Assembly: GCF_002968635.1 (NCBI RefSeq)
Contig: NZ_PVBN01000018.1
Location: 1-64,000 of the forward strand
Direction: 5' to 3'
DNA length: 64,000 bases
Source: Neorhizobium alkalisoli
GTDB lineage: Bacteria > Pseudomonadota > Alphaproteobacteria > Rhizobiales > Rhizobiaceae
A model generated the notes under the pieces. The model ran no database searches and had not been told where the DNA came from. It worked only from the letters and a program-made list of their open reading frames with translations. This document shows positions 44,298 through 53,156 of the stretch, in pieces. Made by a program: the position numbers and the translations under genes. Each line of letters begins with the position of its first letter. The stretch's first letter is position 1.

Positions 44298-45010
44298 CTT
44301 CTTCCTCCTCCTAAGACGAACCATTCCGAAACTTTATTTGGGCGGCATCCTCCTCAAGAGCGCCCGTCGTCGATTTAACCCCGCTACAGATGGCGCGGAC
44401 ATGGCAAGCCAATCAAGCAAGGGAATGAATGCCGCCGACAACCACTCTACAGCACCCGCATTCTTTTCCTCCAAACACAAAACGGTGTATACACGTTGCC
44501 ATAACCTGCGACCGCTCGAAAACGCGCCGCAATTCCACTACGCTTCGCTTTCCTTACCAGAACCCGTCACAAAAAATCACCTCAGTAAGAACGACTCGAT
44601 CGCCCGTGGCGATTACAAGTGACGTTTCCCTCCGCCACCATTTTCTTTCAGAGACTTAAGTCTGTATACATCAGGTGTCAATATTGACCTTTGGACGAAT
44701 GCTTTGCGCAATGGCAATCCAACACGGGAACATCCGATAATCCTTCCAGCTGGCGAGGGGCAACGGAAGGAAATGCTCACGGCAACTAACCTGCTGCTGA
44801 CAATCGACACCTTCAGTTATAAGATCGCTAGGGCCCATCGCCGCCTCCAACACGCGCCGCTTGGAGGAAGCGGCTGAGCTGCCGCGATCATCATGTACGT
44901 GATGTACGGGTTTATCCCCATCCGTCGGATTTCGTCAGGGTAACAGTGAGGCTGTTAAACTCACAGAAGGTCTATCCGATCCGTATGCAAAAATGCCTTG
45001 CGATCCGGGG
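44298..45010. other. 713-base intergenic region with palindromes
   Basis: No gene with a plausible start and coding character is seen. The region lies upstream of the second binding-protein gene and downstream of the helicase gene. It contains GTGTATACAC (44485-44494) and a dense palindrome cluster at 44652-44688, which is listed separately. It is AT-richer than its neighbours in several places. Confidence 0.5.
44652..44688. promoter_or_regulatory. Palindrome cluster, candidate promoter/operator for the Liv unit
   Basis: Three perfect palindromes lie within 37 bases: AGACTTAAGTCT (44652-44663), TGTATACA (44663-44670) and GTCAATATTGAC (44677-44688). On the minus strand TTGACA is followed after 17 bases by TAAGTC, with TGTATACA inside the spacer. 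The -10 match is poor. A promoter here would give a leader of roughly 350 bases before the binding-protein gene at 44297. Confidence 0.4.
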
Positions 45011-46825
45011 CTATTCTCCACGCCTGTTTGATTTTGGTTTGTTCTTCTTGAATGGCCGGGCGGAGCCGGGACGATCCGCTGACTTCTTGCTCGGTTTGCC
45101 CCTTTGCTGAAAGTCAGACTTGGGACCCTCGGCAAACGTCTTCTTCGACTTGGGTTGTGAGCCGGAAGAGCGATCGAAATCCGGGACCCCGGGCAGTTTC
45201 ACGACCCTGACGCCGCGTTCCAGCGTCTTGCTCTTGCCAATCGACTGCATAAACCTGTCCGCATGGTCGGCTGCGATCTCGACGAAGGTTTCCTCCGCCT
45301 GCATTTTTATGGCGCCGATTTCACCCTTGGTCAGATTGCCGTTGCGGCAGAGCATCGGGATGAGCCAGCGCGGCTCGGCATTCTGCTTGCGGCCCACCGA
45401 CAGCGAAAACCAGACGGCTGGGCCGAATTCTCCGCGCGGCGTGCGGGGGGTGCTGGGAAATTCAGAACCTTGGCCGCCGTCGCGCGGCTTGCGCGCCGCT
45501 CCCTGCTGAACCGAAATCTCGAGAAGGTCTTCCGGCGCTGACTGCTTGGCGCGGTAGAAATTGACGAAGGCGGCTGCAAGCTTTTCCGCACTGTAAGTGG
45601 ACACCAATCGGGCGACCAGTTCCTGCTCTTCCTCACGTGGTGGCTCATTGAAGATCGGATCGGCCAGGAGGCGCTCCTGGTCGCGCGCGATCACCTCTTC
45701 GGCCGACGGCGGACGCGCCCAGGTCGGCGTGATCTCGGCCCCGGCAAGCAGTCGTTCGGCCTTGCGGCGGGCATTGACCGGCACGATCAGCGCACTGATA
45801 CCCTTTCGGCCCGCGCGGCCCGTGCGACCACTTCGGTGAAGCAGCGTTTCGGAATTGGTTGGCAAGTCCGCGTGGATCACCAAGTCGAGACCGGGGAGAT
45901 CGATGCCACGCGCAGCAACGTCGGTCGCGATGCAGACGCGCGCACGGCCGTCGCGCATGGCCTGCAACGCATGAGTACGCTCATTCTGCGTCAGCTCCCC
46001 GGAAAGGGCCACCACGTCAAAATTGCGGTTGTTGAAGCGAGCGGTGAGATGATTGACCGCCGCGCGGGTCGAGCAGAACACGATGGCGTTGGTCGCATCG
46101 TAGTAGCGCAGAACGTTGATGATCGCGTTCTCGCGGTCGGAAGGCGCGACGGCCAGTGCGCGGTATTCGATATCCGCGTGCTGCTTTTCCTCGGTGGTCG
46201 TCGAAATGCGAACGGCGTTCCTCTGGTAGCGTTTCGCGAGTTTGGCGATGCCGGACGAGACGGTGGCCGAGAACATCAATGTGCGGCGATCGTCCGGCGC
46301 CGACTCCAGGATGAATTCCAGATCTTCGCGGAACCCGAGATCGAGCATCTCGTCCGCCTCGTCCAGGACCGCGACCTTCAGGTCGGAGAGGTCGAGCGCA
46401 TTGCGGCGTATGTGGTCGCAAATTCGCCCCGGCGTGCCAACGACGATATGGGCTCCGCGTTCGAGCGCACGCCGTTCGTTGCGGATGTCCATGCCTCCGA
46501 CGCAGCTGGCGATCACCGCACCGGTCATCTCGTAGAGCCACTCCAGCTCACGTTTCACCTGCATGGCAAGCTCGCGGGTCGGCGCTATGACGAGCGCCAG
46601 CGGATTGGCTGCCTGCCCAAAGCGCTCTTGTTCGGCAAGCAAGGTCGGCGCCATGGCAATGCCGAAGGCCACGGTTTTACCCGATCCCGTTTGCGCCGAG
46701 ACCAGCGCATCGGAGGCGACAAGCGCAGGATCGAGCATAGCCTGCTGTACAGGGGTGAGCGTTGAATAGCCCCGGTTCGACAACGCCTTCGCAATCGCCG
46801 GAACGGCGCCGTGGTGATCGGACAT
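45011..46825 (-). CDS. deaD: DEAD-box RNA helicase with DbpA-type RNA-binding domain
   Basis: A 604-residue DEAD-box helicase. The Q motif is P-V-Q-Q near residue 25, motif I is A-Q-T-G-S-G-K-T at 44-51, motif II is V-L-D-E-A-D-E-M-L, motif III is S-A-T, and motif VI is H-R-S-G-R-T-G-R-A-G-R. After the helicase core a DbpA-like RNA-binding fold is visible (I-P-M-L-C-R-N-G-N-L-T-K-G-E-I-G-A-I-K). The tail is Lys/Arg/Pro-rich. This layout is that of the CsdA/DeaD group, which helps unwind structured RNA during ribosome assembly and in the cold. The 5' leader is in the 256-base gap to nadC; I see no obvious cold-shock element there. Confidence 0.9.
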   Translation of the reverse strand: MSDHHGAVPAIAKALSNRGYSTLTPVQQAMLDPALVASDALVSAQTGSGKTVAFGIAMAPTLLAEQERFGQAANPLALVIAPTRELAMQVKRELEWLYEMTGAVIASCVGGMDIRNERRALERGAHIVVGTPGRICDHIRRNALDLSDLKVAVLDEADEMLDLGFREDLEFILESAPDDRRTLMFSATVSSGIAKLAKRYQRNAVRISTTTEEKQHADIEYRALAVAPSDRENAIINVLRYYDATNAIVFCSTRAAVNHLTARFNNRNFDVVALSGELTQNERTHALQAMRDGRARVCIATDVAARGIDLPGLDLVIHADLPTNSETLLHRSGRTGRAGRKGISALIVPVNARRKAERLLAGAEITPTWARPPSAEEVIARDQERLLADPIFNEPPREEEQELVARLVSTYSAEKLAAAFVNFYRAKQSAPEDLLEISVQQGAARKPRDGGQGSEFPSTPRTPRGEFGPAVWFSLSVGRKQNAEPRWLIPMLCRNGNLTKGEIGAIKMQAEETFVEIAADHADRFMQSIGKSKTLERGVRVVKLPGVPDFDRSSGSQPKSKKTFAEGPKSDFQQRGKPSKKSADRPGSARPFKKNKPKSNRRGE

Positions 46826-47081
46826 TAAATTAACTTTCGGATCTAAGGCGCATGCGCCGACGCCGCAAAGACGCGGCTAAACTTTAAGCCCCTCTACTCG
46901 GGCAGGCAACCAATGTCAAAGAGCTACTTCTAGCACGCCATCGAGCCGTTGCGTCAATTTGGAACTCCACCGAACTTTTTTGGGAAAATACCGGTGTCGT
47001 CCGCTTCAAAACAATGGCCGACAGGCGTACCTGGAACTGCCCCGACCCAACCGCCTTTGCAATCACGCAGCCATTGCGTTT

Positions 47082-47936
47082 TCATATCTGAACGAAGTCC
47101 AGCCCGATATCGAGCGTCGGCGCGCTGTGGGTGATCCATCCCAACGAGAGCAGATCAACGCCGGATGCCGCAACGGCTGCAGCCGTTTCAGGCGTGATGC
47201 CGCCGGAAGCTTCGGTGATCGCCCGCCCGGCGACGATAGCCACCGCCTCACGCAACAGGACCGGCGTCATATTGTCCAGCAGCACCGCGTCCACCCCGGC
47301 TTCCATTGCCTCCCTAAGCTGGTCGAGCGTATCGACTTCGACTTCCATTTTCACCATATGGCCCACCGCGGACTTCGCGCGCCGGATCGCCTCGGAAACA
47401 GACCCAGCAATAGCTACATGATTATCCTTGATCAGCATGGCGTCATGGAGGGCGAACCGGTGGTTCATGCCACCGCCCGCCCGAACCGCGTATTTTTCGA
47501 GAGCCCGCAAACCGGGCGTCGTCTTGCGGGTGCACACCACGGCAGCCTTCGTACCTTCGATCGCGCCAACGATCTGCGCGGTCACTGTCGCAATACCCGA
47601 AAGATGGCCGAGGAAATTCAGCGCCGTGCGCTCGCCGGAAAGAATCCCGCGCGACGGCCCTTCGATCGTTGCGATGACCTCGCCCGGCCGGATGCTGACG
47701 CCATCCCGCACATGGCGCGTTACCGAGATTTTCGGATCGACCAGCGCGAATGCGAGTTCAGCCGCGTCGAGACCGGCAACGACACCGCGCTTGCGGGCAG
47801 CCATGACGACAGTCGAGCGGTGATCTTCAGGGATCACAGCCGCCGAAGTCACGTCACCGGCAAGGCCAAGATCTTCCATGAGAGCTGCGCGGACGGCAGG
47901 TTCGATAACGATGCGGGGGAGTGCAGCAAGGTTCAT
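47082..47936 (-). CDS. nadC: Nicotinate-nucleotide pyrophosphorylase (carboxylating)
   Basis: A 284-residue quinolinate phosphoribosyltransferase, which turns quinolinate and PRPP into nicotinate mononucleotide, the third step of de novo NAD synthesis. Visible motifs are E-D-L-G-L-A-G-D-V-T near the start, the C-T-R-K-T-T-P-G-L-R block, G-G-G-M-N-H-R-F-A-L-H-D, L-I-K-D-N-H, and E-V-E-V-D-T. ATG 47936 is one base past the nadB stop; a longer frame upstream lies inside nadB and has no homology. It is the last gene of nadA-nadB-nadC. Confidence 0.95.
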   Translation of the reverse strand: MNLAALPRIVIEPAVRAALMEDLGLAGDVTSAAVIPEDHRSTVVMAARKRGVVAGLDAAELAFALVDPKISVTRHVRDGVSIRPGEVIATIEGPSRGILSGERTALNFLGHLSGIATVTAQIVGAIEGTKAAVVCTRKTTPGLRALEKYAVRAGGGMNHRFALHDAMLIKDNHVAIAGSVSEAIRRAKSAVGHMVKMEVEVDTLDQLREAMEAGVDAVLLDNMTPVLLREAVAIVAGRAITEASGGITPETAAAVAASGVDLLSLGWITHSAPTLDIGLDFVQI

Positions 47937-47937
47937 A

Positions 47938-49479
47938 TCAGGCAATCCTGGCGAATGGTTGGGAGACCGTGGAGCGAGCAACCTGTAGCGCTTCTGCAAG
48001 GCTCATCCTGCGCCGCGTTGCGTTGGGAAGCTTGAGCGGAAAATCGGTGCGAGCGTGCGCGCCACGTGATTCATCTCGCAAGCTTGCAAAAACTCCGATG
48101 AGCAGTGCGACAACTGCGGGATCAGCGGCTGTCCCCTCGCTCTCCACGAGAGGCAGCAGGCTGGCGATGGCGGTATTGATGGACCCGGCATTGCGCAGCA
48201 CGCCGAGATGACGGGACGCGATCGGCCGGATTGCGGATGGATCCGGTGGCACAGGCAAAACGGCGGCCGCAATAGCTGCGACCTCGGCTGCAGGCGTGCT
48301 CGCAACGTCGTGGGCAACCTGCATACCCATGACGGCTGCTTCGAGCAGCGAGTTGCTGGCCAGCCGGTTGGCGCCATGGAGCCCGGTGCACGCGGCCTCT
48401 CCCACGACCCAAAGCCCTTCTACCGAACTCCGCCCGCTGGCATTTGTTGCAACGCCGCCCATGTGGTAGTGGGCCGCTGGCCGAACCGGAATAAGTTCAC
48501 CCGACGGGTCGATACCCGCCTCCCGGCACAGGGCGGCGATTGTTGGAAAACGACTGGCAAAGCGGCTTCCGGCTGCCCGGCGGGCATCCAGGAAAACACG
48601 GCCACCGCGAGCGATCTCCATCCCGATGGCACGCGCTACGACATCACGTGGCGCGAGTTCGGCGCCCGGCTCCCCGGCAAGAAAACGGTTGCCCCGTTCA
48701 TTGACCAGGATTGCCCCCTCGCCGCGCACCGCCTCGCTGATTAGCCCAAGCGGCCGCCGCGAGGAATCAAGCGCAGTCGGGTGAAACTGCACGAACTCCA
48801 TGTCGGAAAGCACCGCACCGGCCCGCGCTGCCAGCATGATGCCCTGACCGAAATTGCCGAGCGGGTTCGTGGTCGCCTCATAAAGGCCGCCGAGGCCGCC
48901 GGTCGCCAGAACGACGCGCGATGTCCGAAGAACCGCCGGGCCACGACTGGTCGCACAAAGCAGTCCAGCCACCGCCCCATCCTCGTTCAGGATGCGGCGC
49001 ACATCCGTATGCGGGAGAATGGTGATGGATGACGTTTTCAAGACCGCTGCGACCAGCGCCTTCACGATCGCCGCCCCGGAACCGTCGCCTGCAACGTGCA
49101 ATATTCGCCTGCGGCAGTGGGCTGCCTCCAGCCCAAGCGCATAACCGTCGCCCTCAGCTTGATCAAACCGCACCCCGTAGCGCTCCAGCGCCGCGACGGC
49201 CAGCCCTGCACGCCGGAGGATGGAAGCGGCAATTGCCGGGTCGCAGAGACCGTCACCCGCAGCAAGCGTGTCAGCAAGATGCAGATCGGCACTGTCGTCA
49301 TCTGCGAGACTTGCCGCCATGCCGCCCTGCGCCCAGCCGCTCGAAGAGCCTTGGCCAAGTCCGGCTCTGGTCAAAAGAACTACGGGCTGCGGAGCCAGCG
49401 TGAGTGCCGCCATCAGCCCCGCCATTCCGCTTCCGACGACGGCGACACGGCCGGCAAGATGCCCGATCTCGTCGATCAT
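47938..49479 (-). CDS. nadB: L-aspartate oxidase
   Basis: A 513-residue FAD enzyme that oxidises aspartate to iminoaspartate, the first step of de novo NAD synthesis. The FAD fold shows V-V-G-S-G-M-A-G-L-M-A-A-L. The succinate dehydrogenase-like blocks are S-S-G-W-A-Q-G-G-M-A-A, F-V-Q-F-H-P-T-A-L, H-Y-H-M-G-G-V and G-L-H-G-A-N-R-L-A-S-N-S-L-L-E. Translation begins at ATG 49479, overlapping the nadA stop as ATGA. A longer upstream frame lies inside nadA and is not used. Confidence 0.95.
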   Translation of the reverse strand: MIDEIGHLAGRVAVVGSGMAGLMAALTLAPQPVVLLTRAGLGQGSSSGWAQGGMAASLADDDSADLHLADTLAAGDGLCDPAIAASILRRAGLAVAALERYGVRFDQAEGDGYALGLEAAHCRRRILHVAGDGSGAAIVKALVAAVLKTSSITILPHTDVRRILNEDGAVAGLLCATSRGPAVLRTSRVVLATGGLGGLYEATTNPLGNFGQGIMLAARAGAVLSDMEFVQFHPTALDSSRRPLGLISEAVRGEGAILVNERGNRFLAGEPGAELAPRDVVARAIGMEIARGGRVFLDARRAAGSRFASRFPTIAALCREAGIDPSGELIPVRPAAHYHMGGVATNASGRSSVEGLWVVGEAACTGLHGANRLASNSLLEAAVMGMQVAHDVASTPAAEVAAIAAAVLPVPPDPSAIRPIASRHLGVLRNAGSINTAIASLLPLVESEGTAADPAVVALLIGVFASLRDESRGAHARTDFPLKLPNATRRRMSLAEALQVARSTVSQPFARIA

Positions 49480-50447
49480 ATCGCAAGCATCCTTTCGACC
49501 GAGCGGCGGGCAGCAGTTGCGATCGCCGGATCGACGGTAACCTCGTGCCGGTTCTCCTCGAGCGCACGGCGGATGTTGGAAAGCGTGATACGCTTCATAT
49601 GCGGGCAGAGATTGCAGGGACGGATAAACTCTACATTCGGGTGGTGTATCGCGACATTGTCGCTCATCGAGCATTCGGTCAGCAGCACCACCCTGGCCGG
49701 TTTCTTTTCGGCGACATAATTCGACATAACGGCTGTGGAGCCGGCAAAGTCGGCCTCCGCCACCACTTCCGGCGGGCATTCCGGATGGGCCAGTACCATG
49801 AGCCCCGAATGAGCTTCTCGCAGGTCGCGTACATCCTGCGCACTGAAGAGTTCGTGAACTTCGCAGTGCCCGTGCCACGCTACGATCTCGACATTGGTCT
49901 CCCGCGCGACGTTCTGCGCAAGGTATTCGTCGGGGATCATCAACACCTTTGGCACACCGAGCGATTCAACGACCTGCTTTGCATTGCCGGACGTGCAGCA
50001 GATGTCGGAAGCAGCCTTTACGGCAGCCGACGTGTTGACATAGGTGATGACAGGCACACCCGGATGAGCCTGCCTAAGCAAGGCAACATCCTGCGGCGTG
50101 ATCGACTCCGCCAACGAACAGCCTGCCTCCAAGTCAGGAATCAGCACCGTCTTTTCTGGATTTAGTAGCTTGGCTGTCTCAGCCATGAAATGGACGCCTG
50201 CGAGAACGATGACATCGGCGTCCACTTCAACGGCCTTGCGAGCCAGGGCGAGACTGTCGCCGATGATATCGGCAACGCCGTGGAAAATTTCTGGCGTCTG
50301 GTAGTTGTGGGCGAGGATAACGGCGTTGCGGGAGCGCTTCAAAGCCAGGATCGCATCGATATCCTCCTCAAAGGTCATCCACTCGGCTTTTGGAATGACG
50401 CGGCTGACGCGCTCGTAGAGTGAGGATGCGGAATTCGTAGGGTGCAC
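49476..50447 (-). CDS. nadA: Quinolinate synthase
   Basis: A 323-residue [4Fe-4S] enzyme that condenses iminoaspartate with dihydroxyacetone phosphate to quinolinate. Typical segments are I-L-A-H-N-Y-Q-T-P-E, V-H-F-M-A-E-T-A-K, P-D-L-E-A-G-C-S-L-A, and V-T-Y-V-N-T-S-A. The three cluster cysteines appear to be in D-I-C-C-T-S, H-P-E-C-P-P and C-N-L-C-P-H. The start is GTG 50447 with AGGAGA about seven bases upstream. Two inverted repeats lie just before it, probable NadQ sites. It is the first gene of nadABC. Confidence 0.95.
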   Translation of the reverse strand: MHPTNSASSLYERVSRVIPKAEWMTFEEDIDAILALKRSRNAVILAHNYQTPEIFHGVADIIGDSLALARKAVEVDADVIVLAGVHFMAETAKLLNPEKTVLIPDLEAGCSLAESITPQDVALLRQAHPGVPVITYVNTSAAVKAASDICCTSGNAKQVVESLGVPKVLMIPDEYLAQNVARETNVEIVAWHGHCEVHELFSAQDVRDLREAHSGLMVLAHPECPPEVVAEADFAGSTAVMSNYVAEKKPARVVLLTECSMSDNVAIHHPNVEFIRPCNLCPHMKRITLSNIRRALEENRHEVTVDPAIATAARRSVERMLAI

Positions 50448-50459
50448 GCGCTTTCTCCT

Positions 50460-50478
50460 TATACTCTAGCTGAGTATA
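50460..50478. promoter_or_regulatory. Candidate NadQ operator 1
   Basis: A perfect inverted repeat, TATACTC-TAGCT-GAGTATA, sits 13 bases upstream of the nadA start codon and partly overlaps the AGGAGA region's upstream side. It has the same half-site spacing as the second repeat 34 bases away. Confidence 0.65.
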
Positions 50479-50493
50479 TCCAGAGGAGAGAGA

Positions 50494-50512
50494 TATTCTC
50501 TATTCGAGTTTA
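50494..50512. promoter_or_regulatory. Candidate NadQ operator 2
   Basis: An imperfect copy of operator 1, TATTCTC-TATTC-GAGTTTA, has a 7-5-7 layout like the first and abuts the nadQ stop codon. The two centres are 34 bases apart, about three helical turns. Confidence 0.55.
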
Positions 50513-50514
50513 TG

Positions 50515-51420
50515 TCAATTGCGGGAGAGAGGAAGTTTCGAGCCCGACAGGGCGCGTTCTTCCAGCACAGCGTGACGATAGCGGAAGAGTTTGGCCGGCC
50601 GGCCACCGGTTTCGCTGGTGACTTCACCGGTCTCCTCGATCAGTTGCTGCTGATCGATCAGTCGGCGGAAATTCGGCTTATGCAGTGTGAGGCCGGCAAG
50701 GGCTTCGACAGTGCGCTGCAACTGCAGGAGCGTGAAATTTTCGGGCATGAGCTCGAAGACGACGGGGCGGTATTTGATTTTGGCCCGCAGACGCGCAATG
50801 GCGGTAGCAAGGATGCGGCGATGGTCGGCGAACATCGGCCGGCCGGCCGAAATATCAGGTGGGGCGTGCCCCGCCTCGGCGACCAGCCCGGCTTCATACA
50901 TCAATTCGTAGCGCTGCAGCGTGAGATCCTCGTTCCACGCCGCATCGTGGAGGCCAAAGGCAAACTCGACCCGGCGTTTTCGATGCTCGCGACGGGGCAA
51001 TTCCACATCCGCCCAGGCTTGCAGCTGGTCGGAAATGCCGGAAAGGATCGCGGGTCTGCCGCTTCTGTGGTCTTCCCAGGGGAAATATTCGTACCAGCCG
51101 TGCCAGCCCGGCTTTCCTGCACCCGGAGCCGCCTGCTCGCGGACGAGACCAAGATAGCTAATCGAAATTGTGCGCCGCTTGGCGCTGTCATGGGTACGGT
51201 CGCGGTCGGCAAAGGTGTAGAGCTGCTCCAGATAACCGACGGGATGGCCGGTCTGGTCCTGAACCCATTCTCTGAGACCGGACTGCAGGCTTCTGTGTAC
51301 GAGCTCGAACGGACCAGACGGCAGAGCTTCCCCTCGCCTCACCGTCATGACTTTCGGCTCCCCCTGAGTTACGGCGGTCAGCACGGCTATGAGTTCAGCA
51401 TGGGCAAGTCCGACCGTCAC
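50515..51420 (-). CDS. nadQ: NadQ-type regulator of NAD synthesis (Nudix-like domain plus winged helix)
   Basis: About 301 residues. The N-terminal part has the Nudix fold pattern (V-T-V-G-L-A-H-A-E-L-I-A-V-L-T, L-E-Q-L-Y-T-F-A-D-R-D-R) but lacks a complete catalytic Nudix box, as expected for a ligand sensor. The C-terminal part is a winged helix (F-E-L-M-P-E-N-F-T-L-L-Q-L-Q-R then N-F-R-R-L and G-R-P-A-K-L-F-R-Y). In alphaproteobacteria NadQ represses nadABC when NAD metabolites are plentiful. The start is uncertain: GTG 51420 has GGAG upstream and matches where homology begins, while the frame is open to a GTG at 51522 without a ribosome binding site. It lies directly upstream of nadA on the same strand. 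Confidence 0.82.
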   Translation of the reverse strand: MTVGLAHAELIAVLTAVTQGEPKVMTVRRGEALPSGPFELVHRSLQSGLREWVQDQTGHPVGYLEQLYTFADRDRTHDSAKRRTISISYLGLVREQAAPGAGKPGWHGWYEYFPWEDHRSGRPAILSGISDQLQAWADVELPRREHRKRRVEFAFGLHDAAWNEDLTLQRYELMYEAGLVAEAGHAPPDISAGRPMFADHRRILATAIARLRAKIKYRPVVFELMPENFTLLQLQRTVEALAGLTLHKPNFRRLIDQQQLIEETGEVTSETGGRPAKLFRYRHAVLEERALSGSKLPLSRN

Positions 51421-51733
51421 GCGGGTCACATCTCCAATTGCGTACCGGCCGTCTTTATAACCAGCAGCGCACGAATTGGTAGAGCGCGACGCACCGCAGC
51501 ATTCCCGAGCACGGTCCTTCACTGCAAAAGAAGACCAGTCTGGACGCTTATCGGCGCCGCTGGTAAACTACAACTACTTGTGCTTGTGCCGTGACTACCT
51601 CTCCTCCTAAAGCGGGATAATCGTCATGTGTCAAAATTCCTTTGGATCGCAAGAACTGGCAAGGGGCAAGTTTATAGCGGGGGTCGTCTCCTTCACCGCA
51701 GCGGTGTTCTTTCTCGCGCGCCCGGTGTTCACG

Positions 51734-53059
51734 ATGCTTCGCTCCGGCAGAGAAATGTTTGCTGCAGCTCTCCTGCTCGGACTTTGCGCCACCGCGAACG
51801 CCGATGACGTGCTTTTCGAAAACGTTCGCATCTTCGACGGAAAAGGGGCTGCTCTATCGGAACCGTCGAATGTGCTGGTCCGAGGCAACGTGATCGCGGA
51901 GATTTCGACAAGCCCCATCGAGGCCGAAGGCGCTGAGCGCATTGCCGGTGACGGGCGAACGCTGATACCGGGCCTGATCGATGCGCACTGGCATGCGATG
52001 TTGGCTGCGGCCAGTCCGGCAGAGGTAATGGGCGATGTCAGCTTCGCCAGTATCCTGGCCGGCGAGGAGGCGACGGACACGCTGATGCGCGGCTTCACCA
52101 CCGTCCGAGACGTGGGCGGCCCGGCGTTCGGCCTCAAGCGCGCGATAGACCAGGGCATCATCCCCGGACCGCGCATCTATCCGTCCGGTGCCATGATAAC
52201 AGTGACCAGCGGGCATGGTGATTTCCGCCAGTTCACCGACCTGCCGCGGAGGGTCGGCGGTCCGCTCACCCCTATGGAGACGAGCGGGGGTGCCATGGTC
52301 GTAGACAGCCCCGACGAGGTGCGTTTGCGCGCCCGCGAGCAGCTCATGCAAGGGGCGGTTCTGATCAAGCTGACGGCGGGCGGCGGGGTGTCTTCGCCCT
52401 TCAGCCCGCTCGACGTCACCACCTTCACCGAGGCGGAACTAAGGGCCGCGGTTGAAATTGCCGAGAATTGGGGCACGTACGTCGCCGCGCACGCTTTCAC
52501 CACGGATGCGACCCGAAAGGCTATCGCGGCTGGTGTGAAGTGCATCGAACACGGCTTCCTCATGGACGAGGCCACCGCCAGGCTGATCGCCGAAAAGGGC
52601 ATTTGGCTGAGCTTGCAGCCGCTTCCCGAATTGATGAGGACAGGCCTTAGGGAGGGTTCGGTCGAGCGCGCCAAAGCCGAGGAGGTGTGGCCGGGCATCG
52701 GCAGGACATACGAACTGGCAAAGAAGTACAAGATCAAGACGGCGTGGGGCACGGATGTCCTCTTCTCCCGTGCGCTGGCGCGGCAGCAGGGAGCAATTCT
52801 GGCGTCGCTCACGCGTTGGTACACGCCTGCCGAAGCGCTCGTCATGGCAACTGGGACCAATGCCGAGCTGCTGGCACTGTCGGGCCAGCGCAACCCCTAT
52901 CCCGGAAAGCTCGGCGTTGTCGAGGAAGGCGCGCTCGCGGACCTCCTGCTCGTCGAAGGCAATCCGCTGGAGAATATGGACCTGGTCGCCGATCCCGGCA
53001 ACAATTTCAAAATCATCATGAAGGACGGCCTGATCTACAAAAACACGCTGGCCAAGTGA
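51734..53059 (+). CDS. Exported metal-dependent amidohydrolase
   Basis: A 441-residue amidohydrolase-superfamily enzyme with an apparent signal peptide (M-F-A-A-A-L-L-L-G-L-C-A-T-A-N-A). The metal site is seen in L-I-D-A-H-W-H-A-M (HxH), the likely carboxylated Lys in V-L-I-K-L-T-A-G-G-G-V, His residues in A-A-H-A-F and C-I-E-H-G-F, and Asp in W-G-T-D-V-L-F. The combination resembles the Xaa-Pro dipeptidase / imidazolonepropionase-like subgroup, which hydrolyses dipeptides or cyclic amides. The substrate is not deducible. The frame is open to 51626, but ATG 51734 or 51755 fits the signal peptide better. It is divergent from nadQ and convergent with panB. Confidence 0.82.
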   Translation: MLRSGREMFAAALLLGLCATANADDVLFENVRIFDGKGAALSEPSNVLVRGNVIAEISTSPIEAEGAERIAGDGRTLIPGLIDAHWHAMLAAASPAEVMGDVSFASILAGEEATDTLMRGFTTVRDVGGPAFGLKRAIDQGIIPGPRIYPSGAMITVTSGHGDFRQFTDLPRRVGGPLTPMETSGGAMVVDSPDEVRLRAREQLMQGAVLIKLTAGGGVSSPFSPLDVTTFTEAELRAAVEIAENWGTYVAAHAFTTDATRKAIAAGVKCIEHGFLMDEATARLIAEKGIWLSLQPLPELMRTGLREGSVERAKAEEVWPGIGRTYELAKKYKIKTAWGTDVLFSRALARQQGAILASLTRWYTPAEALVMATGTNAELLALSGQRNPYPGKLGVVEEGALADLLLVEGNPLENMDLVADPGNNFKIIMKDGLIYKNTLAK

Positions 53060-53156
53060 GAATTTGACAAAGCCGCCTGTCCTTCCGGATGCGCCGACGG
53101 CCTGCCGGTCGTAGAGCGCCGCAGTTCATCGGAAGCAATAGCAAATGGCTTGAATG

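Noticed and set aside
47938..49878. Longer nadB frame starting at 49878
   Set aside because: The extra 133 codons lie inside nadA in another frame. The ATG at 49479 overlapping the nadA stop fits translational coupling and the FAD motif position.
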